From contig DASUXA010000080.1 in assembly GCA_036378155.1 (NCBI GenBank), positions 35,831 through 99,830 of the forward strand: DNA of 64,000 bases, given 5' to 3'. Source of the stretch: DASUXA01 sp036378155 (GTDB lineage: Bacteria > Actinomycetota > Actinomycetes > Mycobacteriales > Micromonosporaceae). The notes beneath the pieces are model-generated. The model saw nothing but the letters and a program-made list of their open reading frames with translations. It searched no databases and was not told where the DNA came from. How positions within the stretch are numbered: the first letter of the stretch is position 1; every line of letters starts with the position of its first letter. Positions 62,422-64,000 of the stretch are shown piece by piece. The position numbers were made by a program, and so were the translations under genes.

Positions 62422-62708
62422 GGCTCTCCCACTACATCGAACTCGTAACGGCGCGGTGTCAGATTAGCGAAGATCTGCCCACGGCCGTCCGGGTCATGCG
62501 TCCGAACGGCGAGCAGCGTCCGGTGATCCCCCGAACGACGACACCGTCCGACCGATGCCTGGACCGGCGCGTGCGGCACGCCCCCACATCCGTCACGCCG
62601 AACGGCGCCACGGTACACCCATAGTCGGCACCCAGCCCCGCTGTGCACAGGTCGTGTCACGGCGGGGCGTGCCGGCTGTGGACGCGCGCGCCGGCGCTGT
62701 CGCCGACG
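62422..62708. other. Intergenic region upstream of topA
   Basis: 287 bases holding the topA -10 candidate TAATCT (62466-62461) and otherwise no convincing gene or clear hairpin. It separates topA from the hypothetical gene transcribed toward it. Confidence 0.5.
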
Positions 62709-63302
62709 TCAGCGAGCGGTGAGCCGCGGCCATGCCCCGTCCGGAGCCTGCGGCGGCGCGTCCCCGACGAGTTCGGCGAGGCGGGCCAGCCGTCGCCGAC
62801 CGACGATGCGGTACGCGGGACCCCCGGCTCGCGGTCCGACCAGCGACGCCGGCAGTCCCGCCGCGGCGAGCGCCCGGCCCACCGCCTCCCACGCCGGTTC
62901 GTCGGACGAGCCCAGCCGCAACTGGACCGCGAGGCGGTCGCAGTGCCCGGCGGCGATCAGCCACAGCCGCAGCCGCCGACCGTCCAACCCGAAACCCCGC
63001 GGAGGCAGTTTCACCGCGCCACGCAGCCAGCCCACCGCCAGCGGCGCGAGCGCGGACGAATAGGCGGTACGTACCCCGATGTGCTGGTCGGCGGTGAGCA
63101 CGCAGCTCACCGCCAGCCCACGGGCGCGCACCTCGTCGACCAGGGCGGCGGCCCGCCACCGTTCCTCCACCACGACGGACACCCGCGCGGTACCGCCCAT
63201 CCGGACCACCTGCCCAGGGCCCGCCAGCAGGCCCTCGAGGTCGACCGGCGCGGCGGGCAGCGCCTCGACCCCGAAGACGGAAAGCTGCCGGGTCACCGAC
63301 AC
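62709..63302 (-). CDS. Conserved hypothetical protein next to topA
   Basis: 197 residues, not recognised. Mostly alpha/beta, with VSVVVEERWRAAALVDEVRARGLAVSCVLTADQHIGVRTAYSSALAPLAVGWLRGAVKLPP in the N-terminal half and a C-terminal segment GPAYRIVGRRRLARLAELVG. No signal peptide or membrane helix. The start overlaps the lipoprotein stop: the GTG at 63302 overlaps by ten bases and an in-frame GTG at 63296 gives a GTGA overlap. The pair form an operon. Confidence 0.7.
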   Translation of the reverse strand: MSVTRQLSVFGVEALPAAPVDLEGLLAGPGQVVRMGGTARVSVVVEERWRAAALVDEVRARGLAVSCVLTADQHIGVRTAYSSALAPLAVGWLRGAVKLPPRGFGLDGRRLRLWLIAAGHCDRLAVQLRLGSSDEPAWEAVGRALAAAGLPASLVGPRAGGPAYRIVGRRRLARLAELVGDAPPQAPDGAWPRLTAR

Positions 63303-63823
63303 TCGGGCACCTCGTCGAACGCTTGTCGCAATTCTGTCGAGGACAGCTTGCCGGTATCGACGGCGCTACGGGAGTACTCCTGGTTCAGCGTGTCCCAGAT
63401 CGCGACGACCTTGTCGTAGAAGGCGCTCGCCTCCATGGCCGGATCGAGCGCCTCGACGGCCCGCCGCGCCTTGCCGTACGCGTCCCGCACGGCGGCGAGC
63501 GACCTGGTGAATTCGGCGGCGATCACCGCTCCGCCTTGGACGTCGGGTACCCCGGCGGCGGCGAGCTTGGCGCGTGCCGTCTCACTGGCCTGCTCCGCCC
63601 CGCTGAGCAGGCGTACCAGGTTGGTCTTCGTCTCGGCGGGCGTGGTCGCCTTCGCCATGGCGGCCTGCGCCTGTGAGGTGAGTTGGGCGATCTGCTGCTG
63701 CCAGGGCGTCAGTGCCCGGCACACCGAGGCGACCCAGCTCTTCGGGGCGACCGCGTGGGTGCCGCAGCCGGCAAGTGCCAGGACGACGATCAGCGGTACG
63801 AGCGCTGCGCGGGGCGGACGCAT
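63293..63823 (-). CDS. Putative lipoprotein
   Basis: 176 residues. The signal peptide ends in the lipobox LALAGC (Cys about residue 20), followed by a mainly helical mature domain (VASVCRALTPWQQQIAQLTSQAQAAMAKATTPAETKTNLVRLLSGAEQ). No known domain. ATG at 63823 lies seven bases after TACGCT (63836-63831), predicting a leaderless transcript. The first nine codons and promoter are repeated in mirror image at 63974-64000, part of the large inverted repeat at the window's end. Confidence 0.75.
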   Translation of the reverse strand: MRPPRAALVPLIVVLALAGCGTHAVAPKSWVASVCRALTPWQQQIAQLTSQAQAAMAKATTPAETKTNLVRLLSGAEQASETARAKLAAAGVPDVQGGAVIAAEFTRSLAAVRDAYGKARRAVEALDPAMEASAFYDKVVAIWDTLNQEYSRSAVDTGKLSSTELRQAFDEVPECR

Positions 63824-64000
63824 GGCGGTCAGCGTACGGGCGGGTACCGACCGCACGCGCGCACCCGCGTCCGGTACGGCGTCGGCGCCGGTCCCCTTGA
63901 GGGGACCGGCGCCGACGCCGTACCGGACGCGGGTGAGCGCGTGCGGTCGGTACCCGCCCGTACGCTGACCGCCATGCGTCCGCCCCGCGCAGCGCTCGTA
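63797..64000. repeat. Near-perfect inverted repeat, at least 204 bp, running off the window
   Basis: Bases 63797-63898 are the reverse complement of 63899-64000 with one mismatch (G63861 opposite A63936); the axis is between 63898 and 63899. The arms contain the lipoprotein's start codons, its promoter and the intergenic DNA. The right arm continues past the edge. Confidence 0.95.
63974..64000 (+). CDS. 5' end of a mirror-image copy of the lipoprotein gene
   Basis: Nine codons (MRPPRAALV), identical to the start of the lipoprotein gene on the minus strand, preceded by the same TACGCT -10 (63961-63966) at seven bases. It runs off the right edge. Whether a full second copy exists cannot be seen. 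Confidence 0.7.

Noticed and set aside
58558..62448. A 1296-residue plus-strand frame over topA and the oxidase gene
   Set aside because: It is antisense to topA and composed of Arg/Leu/Val runs; topA is certain.

Overview
This is a very GC-rich chromosomal segment from an actinobacterium. A member of the Micromonosporaceae or a close relative is the best guess. The reasons are a mycothiol synthase gene, a GlnR-type regulator, an MFS-thymidylate kinase fusion next to the DNA polymerase III delta-prime gene, split LigD/Ku end-joining genes, a YbaB/ESX-like mini-operon, and high GC at third codon positions. The genus cannot be fixed from the sequence alone. There are no transposases, prophage blocks, rRNA genes or CRISPR arrays. 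One tRNA gene (Thr, CGT) is present.

Layout. 0-4 kb: an XRE regulator fragment, a nitrobindin-like protein, a DsrE protein, and a sulfur operon (rhodanese SseA plus DUF1416 protein) behind a cysteine-rich leader peptide. 4-12 kb: an LmeA-like lipid-binding protein, a membrane protein, glnR, mshD and pstSCAB. 12-17 kb: NUDIX hydrolase, thiolase, a low-affinity phosphate transporter (pit plus DUF47 partner), polyphosphate kinase 2 and a DUF402 protein. 17-26 kb: a DinG/XPD-type helicase, AI-2E family permease, GroES-like protein, PrsW protease, FUSC protein, and an MFS pump with its TetR regulator. 26-32 kb: an XRE protein with a repeat-rich upstream region, Ku, two separate LigD modules and an acyl-CoA ligase. 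32-41 kb: an MFS/MarR pair, NAD kinase, PEBP protein, a large multi-sensor PP2C phosphatase, a ribbon-helix-helix protein, a DUF6941-like protein, a metallo-beta-lactamase remnant and a methyltransferase. 41-48 kb: an accessory-looking stretch with a GH25 lysozyme, GH16 glycosidase, secreted beta-helix protein, LPXTG-anchored protein, P-loop kinase and tRNA-Thr. 48-64 kb: a metallophosphoesterase, ricT, the ESX-like mini-operon, holB, MFS-tmk, a PLP enzyme, a TetR/lactone oxidase pair, topA, an unknown protein and a lipoprotein gene that ends in a huge inverted repeat.

Working together. The 7.7-17 kb block is a phosphate module: the high-affinity Pst system, the low-affinity Pit system and Ppk2, with PHO-box-like direct repeats in front of pstS and pit. 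GlnR sits beside it and links nitrogen and phosphate status. Ku plus the LigD ligase and polymerase modules form a non-homologous end-joining set. holB, tmk and topA are replication and topology genes.

The most notable signals are: (i) the near-perfect inverted repeat of at least 204 bp at the right end, (ii) many leaderless genes with a TANNNT -10 element 6-7 bases before the start codon, including two back-to-back promoters sharing two bases, (iii) a leaderless polycysteine leader peptide in front of the sulfurtransferase operon, (iv) PHO-box triplets, one embedded in the 3' end of ppk2, (v) an apparent AUC start codon on the MFS-Tmk fusion, and (vi) a paired-hairpin region upstream of an orphan XRE gene.
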